Assembly: GCF_021917145.1 (NCBI RefSeq)
Contig: NW_025813794.1
Span: 12,501 to 76,500, forward strand
Length of the DNA: 64,000 bases
Source of the DNA: Hypomesus transpacificus
Lineage: Eukaryota > Chordata > Actinopteri > Osmeriformes > Osmeridae
Direction of reading: 5' to 3'
Shown here: in pieces, positions 49,280 to 63,766 of the stretch
How positions within the stretch are numbered: the stretch's first letter is position 1
How the letters are laid out: each line of letters starts with the position of its first letter
The notes under the pieces: generated by a model
Databases searched by the model: none
Told to the model about the DNA's origin: nothing
Seen by the model: only the letters and a program-made list of their open reading frames with translations
Made by a program: the position numbers and the translations under genes

Positions 49280-52200
49280 ATTATTATTATTATTCTTGTT
49301 CCATGGAAGTCAATGGCAGCCCCTAGAACCCTTCGACAACTTTTTGTGAAATTTGGCACACTCATTAAGGACAGTTGATTCTATACCTACACCAAGTTTC
49401 ATGTCTCCCATTAGACCACTCCAGCGCCACCAACGGGTCAAAGTTGGACTTGTGTTTACACACGCAACTTTTGAACCGTATGACCTATTTTCAAAAATGA
49501 GGTACCATTGGATTCCCTGGATCAAGCCGAGTTCAACGCACCCCATGGCGTCAATTTCCGGTTATATAGATTTTCCGCTATTTCCGGTTTTATCAAAATC
49601 CTTTGAAAGCCTACTCCTCCTACAATTTTTGTCATATCTTCTTCAAAGTTACCAGAGATGATCTTCAGACCAAGCCTCACAAAAGTTATCGAAAAGAATT
49701 TTGATCCTCACAACCGTTTGTCCGGTACAGCCAATCAAATTCATCAGAAAAGCCGCCAAACAGGATGTGAAGTCATGTCTCAGCAAATCTTTGAGATATC
49801 AACACGAAACTTGGTATATCGATGGAAGACACTACAACATGTTACCGTGTGCAAAGGCAACTTCATATCTCCAAAAATGATTGATTTAAAGCAAATTGAA
49901 CTTATCGCTAACGCTAAAATAATGCTTTACACATCAGCCAGTCAAAAACTGATACTCTGATTCAATCACAAGTTCATATGAAGACTCTTGAGAATGTTTA
50001 TAACACAAATCTGTGAAAAAGTTGACTGTAAGATCAAAGGTCGATTTTTGGTGAATATTTGAAACATGCTTGCTTGGCTAATTTCTAGCCAAATTTCCAA
50101 TGAATGTCTCCCCTCCTCCTGCCCGCGCGTGCTCCACATCCTCACACACTCAGCCTTAACTTACACACGCGCGGGCTTGGCAAGACGCACACGCAACATT
50201 TCAGGAGAGTGTGGGCTGACAAAGCCCCCACTCATTCCTTAGTTTCTAGCAAAGGCCTTGTGGATCTTGTAATCTTGGATCTCTTAACAAAAGCTGATCT
50301 TTTTGGTATTGCATTTCCGATTTTGTATGCAATGGTAAAAAGTTATGCAAATCCTGAAACATTAATATATATATATATATGTATTTATATATAGATAAAT
50401 CTTTATTTCAGACGCCAAGTTCCACATAAAATAACAGACATAGAGCTATAAAAAAGAGAGTAAAACGAAAACATCAAACATAGATAATACAGTGCATAAA
50501 AAGTATGAAGACTTTTGTGCCAATGTAGTCTTAAGTTCCAAGTAATCGATAGCAGCTCTTTAGAGGGTTGACCAGAGCCTCTACTATTCAGTTCTCAGAC
50601 TTGTCCAGTCGACACATGAAACCATACATCAGTTGTCTCAGGAGTGCCTTACAGGTTGGTACATGCTTAGACAGAAACAACTGACCAGCACTATGCCACC
50701 TAGGCACATTAAGTAGCAATCTAAAAGCATCATTGAAACCATACATCAGTTGTCTCAGGATTGCCTTACAGGTTGGTACGTGCTTAGACACAAACAACTG
50801 ACTAGCACTATGCCACCTTGGCACATTAAGTAGCAATCTAAAAGCATCATTGTAGGCTACTTTCAGTATCTGTATACTCCTTTTCCTGTACATAGACCAC
50901 AAATGAGCAGTGTACAATGGTGTTATGTAGGTTCTAAACAGGGAACATTTAACTGAATCTGAGTACATAGAAAATGTCCTTAATAACATACTGGCCTGAG
51001 AATATATTTTACAGCGCTGTTGATACATATCGTTGTCATCTGTCCAATCATCAGAAATGACATGGTCCAGATATTTTAATTCCTCACCAATACCAAGGGG
51101 ACTGCCAGATAAATAAAAGGTAGGGAAGGTTAATTTCCAGTCCTGATTACTTCTGACTATCATTATGTGGCTTTTCTTTGCATTATATTTTATATCATGA
51201 TCTAAGCCATACTGAGAGCACACCCATAGCATCTGTTGCAACAGGCTGAGTGGAACCAGATCATCTGCGTACATCAGATGATTGACAATAGATTCACCAA
51301 CAAAACAGCCTGTATTTGTCTTATTCAGCTGGCTTGATAAGTCGTCCATATCCATATTAAACAAAAAGGGAAATCAAATTCCTCCTTGTCGAACTCCGTT
51401 ACCAACATGGAAAGGAGCTGATACAACATTGTCCCATTTAACATGAAAAGTTTGATTGGCATACCAGAACACCAAAATCCTCACAAGAGGTTTAGGGACA
51501 CCTCTCGCTATTAGCTTCATAAACAGTTTTTCATGACAAATTCGATCGAAAGCTTTGTAAGCATCAATAAAGCATAAAAATACAGATGAATTAAGACTTG
51601 TGTACCTGAGACAATCTCCTTCAGAGCATAGATACAGAGATCAGTACCATGTTTTCTTTTAAAACCAAACTGATTGTCTGCAGTCAGAATATACATTTCC
51701 AATTTGAATCAAATAATTCTCTCAAACACTTTAGACAAGATACTGGCCAATGCAATGGGTCGATAGTTGTCTATGCTGTTCAGTTTACCAGCCTTATCTT
51801 TAACAACAGGCACTAACAGTACTGACATAATAGAGTTCGGTAGAACACCATGAACCATAATTCCAGTGAGACACATGGCTAGAAATGGACTGAGTCTATA
51901 ACTGGCATTTTTTAGATGCTCTGCAGAAATGGAATCCATACCACAAGCTTTGTTGTTGTCTAGCATGTGGATGGCATCATAAATATCTACTGATCTAACT
52001 ATCAAGTCTGCAGAGATACCTTTATATTCATTATCAATTCTCACTGTGTTACTTTGAACACAATTAAACAGTTTACTGTAGTGCTCATGCCATAGATCAG
52101 CAATCTTCTCTGGACAACTAACCCCTTTGATATCAGAAGGGAGGGGAGTTCTGTTATTATTTATGATCTTGACCTCCTTCCAGAAGTCAGTAAGATTGTT

Positions 52201-53853
52201 ATTCTGCATCTTTCTGGCCAGCGAGTCTGCTCTCATTGTGTTTTCATTTCTCTTAATGAAACTAGTGCATATTTAAATCTAGCATTTGTGAGGTTTTTGT
52301 TATCAAGCAGCACTCCCTGTCTGGGTCTGCCTGCCTCTGACCAGACTCTAAAGGCTTCTCTAGCAGCAGCATGTTGCTCAGACACAAACTCATACCAGAC
52401 AGGCCGTGCGTTAGGGACCTTACTCTTGTGATTAATAAAAGGTTCACTGGAAGCATAAAGACATTTGACAATATCATCATACATGGCACAGAGCTTTTCA
52501 GCATGATGTTTATCCTTGCAGTTCATATCCGTGCACATTAGGGCATCCCTAGAAAATGCAACATCACTATGTAAGCTGTCAGTTAATAGAGAATATCTGT
52601 GCATAACCTCTTTGGTCAATTTTGACCAGTCCAGTTTTCTTGGGGGGCCAGCAACAAGGGTACACTCTCAACATTTAGCAGCATAGCAACTGGTATGTGA
52701 TCAGTGGTGGCCAGCCCATAACACATCTCTATACTTTCCAGTGAGTCATGAGCATCGGCTGTGGTTACAATATGGTCTAGCCAGGAAGTTGTGTGCCACG
52801 TTTCACTTATATAGGTAAAACTTGTATCAGGCAATAACGCTTGATATCATTAATTTAGTTTCATTACAGAACTGCTGCAGATGTTGTGCGAATAAACACT
52901 TATCTGGCATGTCAGCATTAAAATCACCCATGACATAGACACAACATGAACTATTGTCCTCTATGAAGGACTGAATAAAAGCTAACCTGTTCTGAAATTC
53001 ATCCTCATGGTCATAAGATTCATATGGTGTGTACTCATTTACAATAGTACATTTATTTTCATTGTGATTAAACTCCAACCCAATAGCCCAGTCAACGTTA
53101 AGCCACACCACCTTTACCGTTGGGTCATATTTTATGTTCCACAGTATAGCTACACCACCAGCTATCCTCCCACAAACCATTCTCATGATGAGATCGGTAG
53201 TGGACTCTCCAGCACCATGAAAGTTCTTGTGTAGGGAGTTCAATTTGTCCAGATCTTGCTTGGCCATCCAGGTTTCTTGAAGGCAGACAATGTCACTCTC
53301 GTCCAGCAATGTGTCCACCACCAAACGTCTTGATCTATCAGCAGCAGTATGTCCTACTCGGAGGCCACGAGCGTTGTAGGATACAACCCGCATTAATGAT
53401 CTACCACGGACCCATCAGGGCAGCTGGCCGGTGTGTCTGTCTCCCTGGTCTCTACATATAGGCCTACATTCAACCCAGCATCATGACTGAGCTGAAGCTC
53501 GGTACCCTGAGAGCGGGGGGTATGCTCTGGTCGAGCTTTTTTGAAAGTATAGACCAAGGGTAATTACCACACCACAACTGTCCCACCATTACCCATAGGT
53601 GGCGCTACATTCCACGCCCTAAAGCACAAAGGCTTTCTGGAATGGATAGGCTAACCAAGCCCCCTCCCTTCACTCCTTGGGTTGAAATAAAGGCCCTTGT
53701 GGATCTTGATGGTATTATATTTCAGATTTGGTATCCCATTGGTAATTCTGCAGCATAGATTTTTCTATACAGTTCCAATTTGTCAAGAATATACATTTTT
53801 CAATGGTTCGCAATGTTTGGAGGAATCCGCCATTACTGCTTGCAGTTATATTT
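49280..53853. repeat. Composite unit U10 (class E)
   Basis: Class E (IDNEYKG, MAKQ, ataggtgg), with some class-Q-like residues (DNNKACGMDSIS). TA tract of about 33 bases at 50363-50395. Left module nearly identical to U8. Confidence 0.88.
50396..53559 (-). mobile_element. Broken LINE with YADD (U10 copy)
   Basis: 258-residue segment 50588-51364 with YADD, differing from U3 at GIGEELKYL. Endonuclease 52827-53393 has private changes (TDLIMRM, NEYTPYE, ADMPDK, KLMISS). Confidence 0.88.
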
Positions 53854-54963
53854 ATTATTATTATTCTTGTTCCATGGAAGTCAATGGCAGCCCCTAGAAC
53901 ACTTCGACAACTTTTTGTGAAATTTGGCACACTCATTAAGGACAGTTGATTCTATACCTACACCAAGTTTTATGTCTCCCATTAGACCACTCCAGCGCCA
54001 CCAATGGGTCAAAGTTGGACTTGTGTTTACACACGCAACTTTTGAACCGTATGACCCATTTTCAAAAATGAGGTACCATTGGATTCCCTGGTTCAAGCCG
54101 AGTTCAACGCACCCCATGGCGTCAATTTCCGGTTATATAGATTTTCCGCTACTTCCGGTTTTATCAAAAACCTTTGAAAGCCTACTCCTCCTACAATTTT
54201 TGTCATATCTTCTTCAAAGTTACCAGAGATGATCTTCAGACCAAGCGTCACAAAAGTTATCGAAAAGAATTTTGATCCTCACAACCGTTTGTCCGGTACA
54301 GCCAATCAAATTCATCAGAAAAGCCGCCAAACAGGATGTGAAGTCCTGTCTCAGCAAATCTTTGAGATATCAACACGAAACTTGGTATATCGATGGAAGA
54401 CACTACAACATGTTACCGTGTGCAAAGGCAACTTCATATCTCCAAAAATGATTGATATAAAGCAAATTGAACTTATCGCTAACGCTAAAATAATGCTTTA
54501 CACATCAGCCAGTCAAAAACTGATACTCTGATTCAATCACAAGTTCATATGAAGACTCTTGAGAATGTTTATAACACAAATCTGTGAAAAAGTTGACTGT
54601 AAGATCAAAGGTCGATTTTTGGTGAATATTTGAAACATGCTTGCTTGGCTAATTTCTAGCCAAATTTCCAATGAATGTCTCCCCTCCTCCTGCCCGCGCG
54701 TGCTCCACATCCTCACACACTCAGCCTTAACTTACACACGCGCGGGCTTGGCAAGACGCACACGCAACATTTCAGGAGAGTGTGGGCTGACCAAGCCCCC
54801 ACTCATTCCTTGGTTTCTAGCCAAGGCCTTGTGGATCTTGTAATCTTGGATCTCTTAACAAAAGCTGATCTTTTTAGTATTGCATTTCCGATTTTGTATG
54901 CAATGGTAAAAAGTTATACAAATCCTGAAACATTGATATATATATATGTATTTATATATATAT

Positions 54964-57900
54964 AAATCTTTATTTCAGACGCCAAGTTCCACATAAAATA
55001 ACAGACATAGAGCTATAAAAAAGAGAGTAAAACGAAAACATAAAACATAGATAATACAGTGCATAAAAAGTATGAAGACTTTTGTGCCAATGTAGTCTTA
55101 AGTTCCAAGTAATCGATAGCAGCTCTTTAGAGGGTTGACCAGGGCCTCTACTATTCAGTTCTCAGACTTGTCCAGTCGACACATGAAACCATACATCAGT
55201 TGTCTCAGGAGTGCCTTACAGGTTGGTACGTGCTTAGACAGAAACAACTGACCAGCACTATGCCACCTAGGCACATTAAGTAGCAATCTAAAAGCATCAT
55301 TGAAACCATACATCAGTTGTCTCAGGATTGCCTTACAGGTTGGTACGTGCTTAGACACAAACAACTGACTAGCACTATGCCACCTTGGCACATTAAGTAG
55401 CAATCTAAAAGCATCATTGTAGGCTACTTTCAGTATCTGTATACTCCTTTACCTGTACATAGACCACAAATGAGCAGTGTACAATGGTGTTATGTAGGTT
55501 CTAAACAGGGAACATTTAACTGAATCTGAGCACATAGAAAACGTCCTTAATAACATACTGGCCTGAGAATATATTTGACAGCGCTGTTGATACATATCGT
55601 TGTCATCTGTCCAATCATCAGAAATGACATGGCAGATATTTTATTTCCTCACAAACACCAAGGGGACTGCCAGATAAATAAAAGGTAGGGAAGGTTAATT
55701 TCCTGTCCTGATTACTTCTGACTATCATTATGTGGCTTTTCTTTGCATTATATTTTATATCATGATCTAAGCCATACTGAGAGCACACCCATAGCATCTG
55801 TTGCAACAGGCTGAGTGGAACCAGATAATCTGCGTACATCAGATGATTGACAATAGATTCACCAACAAGACAGCCTGTATTTGTCTTATTCAGCTGGCTT
55901 GATAAGTCGTCCATATCCATATTAAACAAAAAGGGAAATCAAATTCCTCCTTGTCGAACTCCGTTACCAACATGGAAAGCAGCTGATACAACATTGTCCC
56001 ATTTAACATGAAAAGTTTGATTGGCATACCAGAACACCAAAATCCTCACAAGAGGTTTAGGGAAACCTCTCGCTATTAGCTTCATAAACAGTTTTTCATG
56101 ACAAATTCGATCGAAAGCTTTGTAAGCATCAATAAAGCATAAAAATACAGATGAATTAAGACTTGTGTATCTCCTTCAGAGCATAGATACAGAGATCAGT
56201 ACCATGTTTTCTTTTAAAACCAAACTGATTTTCTGCAGTCAGAATATACATTTCCAATTTCAATCAAATAATTCTCTCAAACACTTTAGACAAGATACTG
56301 GCCAATGCAATGGGTCGATAGTTGTGTAGCCCGGGTGGTAAACATTTCTGTTGAAACAATCCTATTACATAAATATAAAAGTTTGAATACATAATACTTA
56401 AGTTCATAGTTTAATAAATAGACTTTAAGGTTTGAGAGTATGATTTTGATTTGATGAGAAATGCATATTGTTCATGTTTTACTGAATACAGCATTTGGAA
56501 ATGTATATCTGTTGTTTAAAAAACGCATGTTAAAATGTACCGGTTACAAATATGAAGAGAGTAAGATGAATGTTTTGTGAATCTATGTTGTTGCTTTAAT
56601 TTTGATTATGATGTTAAGCCAATCCGGTTTGAGGTCAAAGGGCAGGGTAACACGGGAAGTTGGGGTAGATGAGGTTGGAGTAGAAAAAGACAGAGCGAGC
56701 GGAGGAGTTGGAGGGAGAAGAAAATTGTAGCGTACGGTAAAATACCAAGAGTGAAGATTTTATATTATCATTAGTGGTGTTATGTTTATATTGTTGGGTG
56801 AATATCTCAACCAACAACAATAACCCAGAAAGAGGAGTTTGGCTGTTGGCGGTTTTGGATTAAGCACGGGCTTTGCCGCCAGACTAGCGACAGCGAGTGC
56901 CAGGTTGGAGCCGGTGGAGGTCGGGATTGTCGTCGTCCTCAGTCTTCTTCCTGAGTTGGTTCGTCTCGTAAATCCACGAGAGTATTTGGTCGGTCTCTCC
57001 TTCACCTGCTGCCGCCCTTCTGCCGCAGTGCGTGTGCTACCGCACTGCTGATCCGAGGTACCAGCTCCTTGTTATTTTGTGCCATCCTGGCGAAACAGCC
57101 ATTTTGTTTACGGCTACAACGCACACGAGCTACACTCAGGCCTGCACCGTAGAACTGTACTGAATTAAGGTATTCGTGTAGTTAGCATTGCCGGCTAGTT
57201 TGTACTGTGTGTCCATGTGCATTACGATGTCATGTAAATGTTGAACCAATAACTGAAGAACTGATTTTTTGTCTGAAGTAAATCTTTCCTGTTTTTGTTT
57301 AACAGTTGGTTGTATTGTTTTTTTCATATGTTAAATTGGTTTAAGTTAGTAACAATTACTAACGAACTCAGGTTAGCCACCTCTCATTACAAATCCACCA
57401 AACTAGAGGCGCTACAGTTGTCTATGCTGTTCAGTTTACCAGCCTTATCTTTAACAACAGGCACTAACAGTACTGACATAATAGAGTTCGGTAGAACACC
57501 ATGAACCATAATTCCAGTGAGACACATGGCTAGAAATGGACTGAGTCTATAACTGGCATTTTTTAGATGCTCTGCAGAAATGGAATCCATACCACAAGCT
57601 TTGTTGTTGTCTAGCATGTGGATGGCATCATAAATATCTACTGATCTAACTATCAAGTCTGCAGAGATACCTTTATATTGATTATCAATTCTCACTGTGT
57701 TACTTTGAACACAATTAAATAGTTTACTGTAGTGCTCATGCCATAGATCAGCAATCTTCTCTGGACAACTAACCCCTTTGATATCAGAAGGGAGGGGAGT
57801 TCTGTTATTATTTATGATCTTGACCTCCTTCCAGAAGTCAGTAAGATTGTTATTCTGCATCTTTCTGGCCAGCGAGTCTGCTCTCATTGTGTTTTCATTT

Positions 57901-59167
57901 CTCTTAATGAAACGAGTGCATATTTAAATCTAGCATTTGTGAGGTTTTTGTTATCAAGCAGCACTCTCTGTCTGGGTCTGCCTGCCTCTGACCAGACTCT
58001 AAAGGCTTCTCTAGCAGCAGCATGTTGCTCAGACACAAACTCATTCCAGACAGGCCGTGCGTTAGGGACCTTACTCTTGTGATTAATAAAAGGTTCACTG
58101 GAAGCATAAAGACATTTGACAATATCATCATACATGGCACAGAGCTTTTCAGCATTATGTTTATCCTTGCAGTTCATATCCGAGAATTAGTTAATAGAGA
58201 ATATCTGTGCCGAACCTCTTTGGTCAATTTTGACCAGTCCAGTTTTCTTGGGGGGCCAGCAACAAGGGTACACTCTCAACATTTAGCAGCATAGCAACTG
58301 GTATGTGATCAGTGGTGGCCAGCCCATAACACATCTCTATACTTTCCAGTGAGTCATGAGAATCGGCTGTGGTTACAATATGGTCTAGCCAGGAAGTTGT
58401 GTGCCACGTTTCACTTATATAGGTAAAACTTGTATCAGGCAATAACGCTTGATATAATTAATTTAGTTTCATTACAGAACTGCTGCAGATGTTGTGCGAA
58501 TAAACACTTATCTGACATGTCAGCATTAAAATCACCCATGACATAGACACAACATGAACTATTGTCCTCTATGAAGGACTGAATAAAAGCTAACCTGTTC
58601 TGAAATTCATCCTCATGGTCATAGGATTCATATGGTGTGTACACATTTACAATAGTACATTTATTTTCATTGTGATTAAACTCCAACCCAATAGCCCAGT
58701 CAACGTTAAGCCACACCACCTTTACCGTTGGGTCATATTTTATGTTCCACAGTATAGTTACACCACCAGCTATCCTCCCACAAACCATTCTCATGCTGAG
58801 ATCGGTAGTGGACTCTCCAGCACCATGAAAGTTCTTGTGTAGGGAGTTCAATTTGTCCAGATCTTGCTTGGTCATCCAGGTTTCTTGAAGGCAGACAATG
58901 TCACTCTCGTCCAGCAATGTGTCCACCACCAAACGTCTTGATCTATCAGCAGCAGTATGTCCTACTCGGAGGCCACGAGCGTTGTAGGATACAACCCGCA
59001 TTAATGATCTACCACGGACCCATCAGGGCAGCTGGCCGGTGTGTCTGTCTCCCTGGTCTCTACATATAGGCCTACATTCATCCCAGCATCATGACTGAGC
59101 TGAAGCTCGGTACCCTGAGAGCGGGGGGTATTCTCTGCTCGAGCTTTTTTGAAAGTATAGACCAAGG
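54964..59167 (-). mobile_element. Broken LINE, U11 copy, split by insert
   Basis: As U1, plus a private 10-bp loss in the RT near 56169 (gtgtatctcc in place of gtgtacctgagacaatctcc). Endonuclease 58435-59001 reads GGVTILW. Confidence 0.87.
56326..57415. mobile_element. 1.09-kb insert (U11 copy)
   Basis: 1,090 bp; two bases shorter near the right end (ctagaggcgc against ctagagaggcgc). Same site and flanking agttgt. Confidence 0.75.
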
Positions 59168-60540
59168 GTAATTACCAAACCACAACTGTCCCACCATTAC
59201 CCATATGTGGCGCTACATTCCACGCCCTAAAGCACAAAGGCTTTCTGGAATGGATAGGCTAACCAAGCCCCCTCCCTTCACTCCTTGAGTTGAAATAAAG
59301 GCCCTTGTGGATCCTGGTGGTATTATATTTCAGATTTGGTATCCCATTGGTAATTCTGCAGCATAGATTTTTCTATACAGTTCCAATTTGTCAAGAATAT
59401 ACATTTTTCAATGGTTCGCAATGTTTGGAGGAATCCGCCATTACTACTTGCAGTTATATTTATTATTATTATTCTTGTTCCATGGAAGTCAATGGCAGCC
59501 CCTAGAACACTTCGACAACTTTTTGTGAAATTTGGCACACTCATTAAGGACAGTTGATTCTATACCTACACCAAGTTTCATGTCTCCCATTAGACCACTC
59601 CAGCGCCACCAACGGGTCAAAGTTGGACTTGTGTTTACACACGCAACTTTTGAACCGTATGACCCATTTTCAAAAATGAGGTACTATTGGATTCCCTGGT
59701 TCAAGCCGAGTTCAACGCACCCCATGGCGTCAATTTCCGGTTATATAGATTTTCCGCTACTTCCGGTTTTATCAAAAACCTTTGAAAGCCTACTCCTCCT
59801 ACAATTTTTGTCATATCTTCTTCAAAGTTACCAGAGATGATCTTCAGACCAAGCCTCACAAAAGTTATCGAAAAGAATTTTGATCCTCACAACCGTTTGT
59901 CCGGTACAGCCAATCAAATTCATCAGAAAAGCCGCCAAACAGGATGTGAAGTCATGTCTCAGCAAATCTTTGAGATATCAACACGAAACTTGGTATATCG
60001 ATGGAAGACACTACAACATGTTACCGTGTGCAAAGGCAACTTCATATCTCCAAAAATGATTGATTTAAAGCAAATTGAACTTATCGCTAACGCTAAAATA
60101 ATGCTTTACACATCAGCCAGTCAAAAACTGATACTCTGATTCAATCACAAGTTCATATGAAGACTCTTGAGAATGTTTATAACACAAATTTGTGAAAAAG
60201 TTGACTGTAAGATCAAAGGTCGATTTTTGGTGAATATTTGAAACATGCTTGCTTGGCTAATTTCTAGCCAAATTTCCAATGAATGTCTCCCCTCCTCCTG
60301 CCCGCGCGTGCTCCACATCCTCACACACTCAGCCTTAACTTACACACGCGCGGGCTTGGCAAGACGCACACGCAACATTTCAGGAGAGTGTGGGCTGACC
60401 AAGCCCCCACTCATTCCTTAGTTTCTAGCAAAGGCCTTGTGGATCTTGTAATCTTGGATCTCTTAACAAAAGCTGATCTTTTTGGTATTGCATTTCCGAT
60501 TTTGTATGCAATGGTAAAAAGTTATGCAAATCCTGAAACA

Positions 60541-60541
<1 letters not shown>

Positions 60542-60591
<50 letters not shown>

Positions 60592-60600
60592 TTATATATA
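60542..60600. repeat. TA microsatellite at the LINE tail (U12)
   Basis: About 59 bases of mostly TA, the longest in the array. Confidence 0.85.
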
Positions 60601-63600
60601 GATGCATCTTTATTTCAGACGCCAAGTTCCACATAAAATAACAGACATAGAGCTATAAAAAAGAGAGTAAAACGAAAACATCAAACATAGATAATACAGT
60701 GCATAAAAAGTATGAAGACTTTTGTGCCAATGTAGTCTTAAGTTCCAAGTAATCGATAGCAGCTCTTTAGAGGGTTGACCAGAGCCTCTACTATTCAGTT
60801 CTCAGACTTGTCCAGTCGACACATGAAACCATACATAAGTTGTCTCAGGAGTGCCTTACAGGTTGGTACATGCTTAGACAGAAACAACTGACCAGCACTA
60901 TGCCACCTAGGCACATTAAGTAGCAATCTAAAAGCATCATTGAAACCATACATCAGTTGTCTCAGGATTGCCTTACAGGTTGGTACGTGCTTAGACACAA
61001 ACAACTGACTAGCACTATGCCACCTTGGCACATTAAGTAGCAATCTAAAAGCATCATTGTAGGCTACTTTCAGTATCTGTATACTCCTTTTCCTGTACAT
61101 AGACCACAAATGAGCAGTGTACAATGGTGTTATGTAGGTTCTAAACAGGGAACATTTAACTGAATCTGAGTACATAGAAAATGTCCTTAATAACATACTG
61201 GCCTGAGAATATATTTTACAGCGCTGTTGATACATATCGTTGTCATCTGTCCAATCATCAGAAATGACATGGTCCAGATATTTTATTTCCTCACAAATAC
61301 CAAGGGGACTTCCAGATAAATAAAAGGTAGGGAAGGTTAATTTCCAGTCCTGATTACTTCTGACTATCATTATGTGGCTTTTCTTTGCATTATATTTTAT
61401 ATCATGATCTAAGCCATACTGAGAGCACACCCATAGCATCTGTTGCAACAGGCTGAGTGGAACCAGATCATCTGCGTACATCAGATGATTGACAATAGAT
61501 TCACCAACAAAACAGCCTGTATTTGTCTTATTCAGCTGGCTTGATAAGTCGTCCATATCCATATTAAACAAAAAGGGAAATCAAATTCCTCCTTGTCGAA
61601 CTCCGTTACCAACATGGAAAGGAGCTGATACGACATTGTCCCATTTAACATGAAAAGTTTGATTGGCATACCAGAACACCAAAATCCTCACAAGAGGTTT
61701 AGGGACACCTCTCGCTATTAGCTTCATAAACAGTTTTTCATGACAAATTCGATCGAAAGCTTTGTAAGCATCAATAAAGCATAAAAATACAGATGAATTA
61801 AGACTTGTGTACCTGAGACAATCTCCTTCAGAGCATAGATACAGAGATCAGTACCATGTTTTCTTTTAAAACCAAACTGATTGTCTGCAGTCAGAATATA
61901 CATTTCCAATTTGAATCAAATAATTCTCTCAAACACTTTAGACAAGATACTGGCCAATGCAATGGGTCGATAGTTGTCTATGCTGTTCAGTTTACCAGCC
62001 TTATCTTTAACAACAGGCACTAACAGTACTGACATAATAGAGTTCGGTAGAACACCATGAACCATAATTCCAGTGAGACACATGGCTAGAAATGGACTGA
62101 GTCTATAACTGGCATTTTTTAGATGCTCTGCAGAAATGCAATCCATACCACAAGCTTTGTTGTTGTGTAGCATGTGGATGGCATCATAAATATCTACTGA
62201 TCTAACTATCAAGTCTGCAGAGATACCTTTATATTCATTATCAATTCTCACTGTGTTACTTTGAACACAATTAAACAGTTTACTGTAGTGCTCATGCCAT
62301 AGATCAGCAATCTTCTCTGGACAACTAACCCCTTTGATATCAGAAGGGAGGGGAGTTCTGTTATTATTTATGATCTTGACCTCCTTCCAGAAGTCAGTAA
62401 GATTGTTATTCTGCATCTTTCTGGCCAGCGAGTCTGCTCTCATTGTGTTTTCATTTCTCTTAATGAAACGAGTGCATATTTAAATCTAGCATTTGTGAGG
62501 TTTTTGTTATCAAGCAGCACTCCCTGTCTGGGTCTGCCTGCCTCTGACCAGACTCTAAAGGCTTCTCTAGCAGCAGCATGTTGCTCAGACACAAACTCAT
62601 ACCAGACAGGCCGTGCGTTAGGGACCTTACTCTTGTGATTAATAAAAGGTTCACTGGAAGCATAAAGACATTTGACAATATCATCATACATGGCACAGAG
62701 CTTTTCAGCATGATGTTTATCCTTGCAGTTCATATCCGTGCACATTAGGGCATCCCTAGAAAATGCAACATCACTATGTAAGCTGTCAGTTAATAGAGAA
62801 TATCTGTGCATAACCTCTTTGGTCAATTTTGACCAGTCCAGTTTTCTTGGGGGGCCAGCAACAAGGGTACACTCTCAACATTTAGCAGCATAGCAACTGG
62901 TATGTGATCAGTGGTGGCCAGCCCATAACACATCTCTATACTTTCCAGTGAGTCATGAGCATCGGCTGTGGTTACAATATGGTCTAGCCAGGAAGTTGTG
63001 TGCCACGTTTCACTTATATAGGTAAAACTTGTATCAGGCAATAACGCTTGATATAATTAATTTAGTTTCATTACAGAACTGCTGCAGATGTTGTGCGAAT
63101 AAACGCTTATCTGACATGTCAGCATTAAAATCACCCATGACATAGACACAACATGAACTATTGTCCTCTATGAAGGACTGAATAAAAGCTAACCTGTTCT
63201 GAAATTCATCCTCATGGTCATAGGATTCATATGGTGTGTACACATTTACAATAGTACATTTATTTTCATTGTGATTAAACTCCAACCCAATAGCCCAGTC
63301 AACGTTAAGCCACACCACCTTTACCGTTGGGTCATATTTTATGTTCCACAGTATAGCTACACCACCAGCTATCCTCCCACAAACCATTCTCATGCTGAGA
63401 TCGGTAGTGGACTCTCCAGCACCATGAAAGTTCTTGTGTAGGGAGTTCAATTTGTCCAGATCTTGCTTGGCCATCCAGGTTTCTTGAAGGCAGACAATGT
63501 CACTCTCGTCCAGCAATGTGTCCACCACCAAACGTCTTGATCTATCAGCAGCAGTATGTCCTACTCGGAGGCCACGAGCGTTGTAGGATACAACCCGCAT

Positions 63601-63766
63601 TAATGATCTACCACGGACCCATCAGGGTAGCTGGCCGGTGTGTCTGTCTCCCTGGTCTCTACATAAAGGCCTACATTCATCCCAGCATCATGACTGAGCT
63701 GAAGCTCGGTACCCTGAGAGCGGGGGGTATGCTCTGGTCGAGCTTTTTTGAAAGTATAGACCAAGG
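60601..63766 (-). mobile_element. Broken LINE with YADD (U12 copy)
   Basis: 258-residue segment 60795-61571 identical to U3 and U8; RT fingers, linker and endonuclease frames (61916-63600) also read as in U3. Confidence 0.88.

Larger units (their letters stand above)
53854..59461. repeat. Composite unit U11 (class Q)
   Basis: Class Q with the 1.09-kb insert, YADY, YRKRS stop and 43-bp deletion, very close to U1. No hairpin monomers at either end. Confidence 0.88.
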
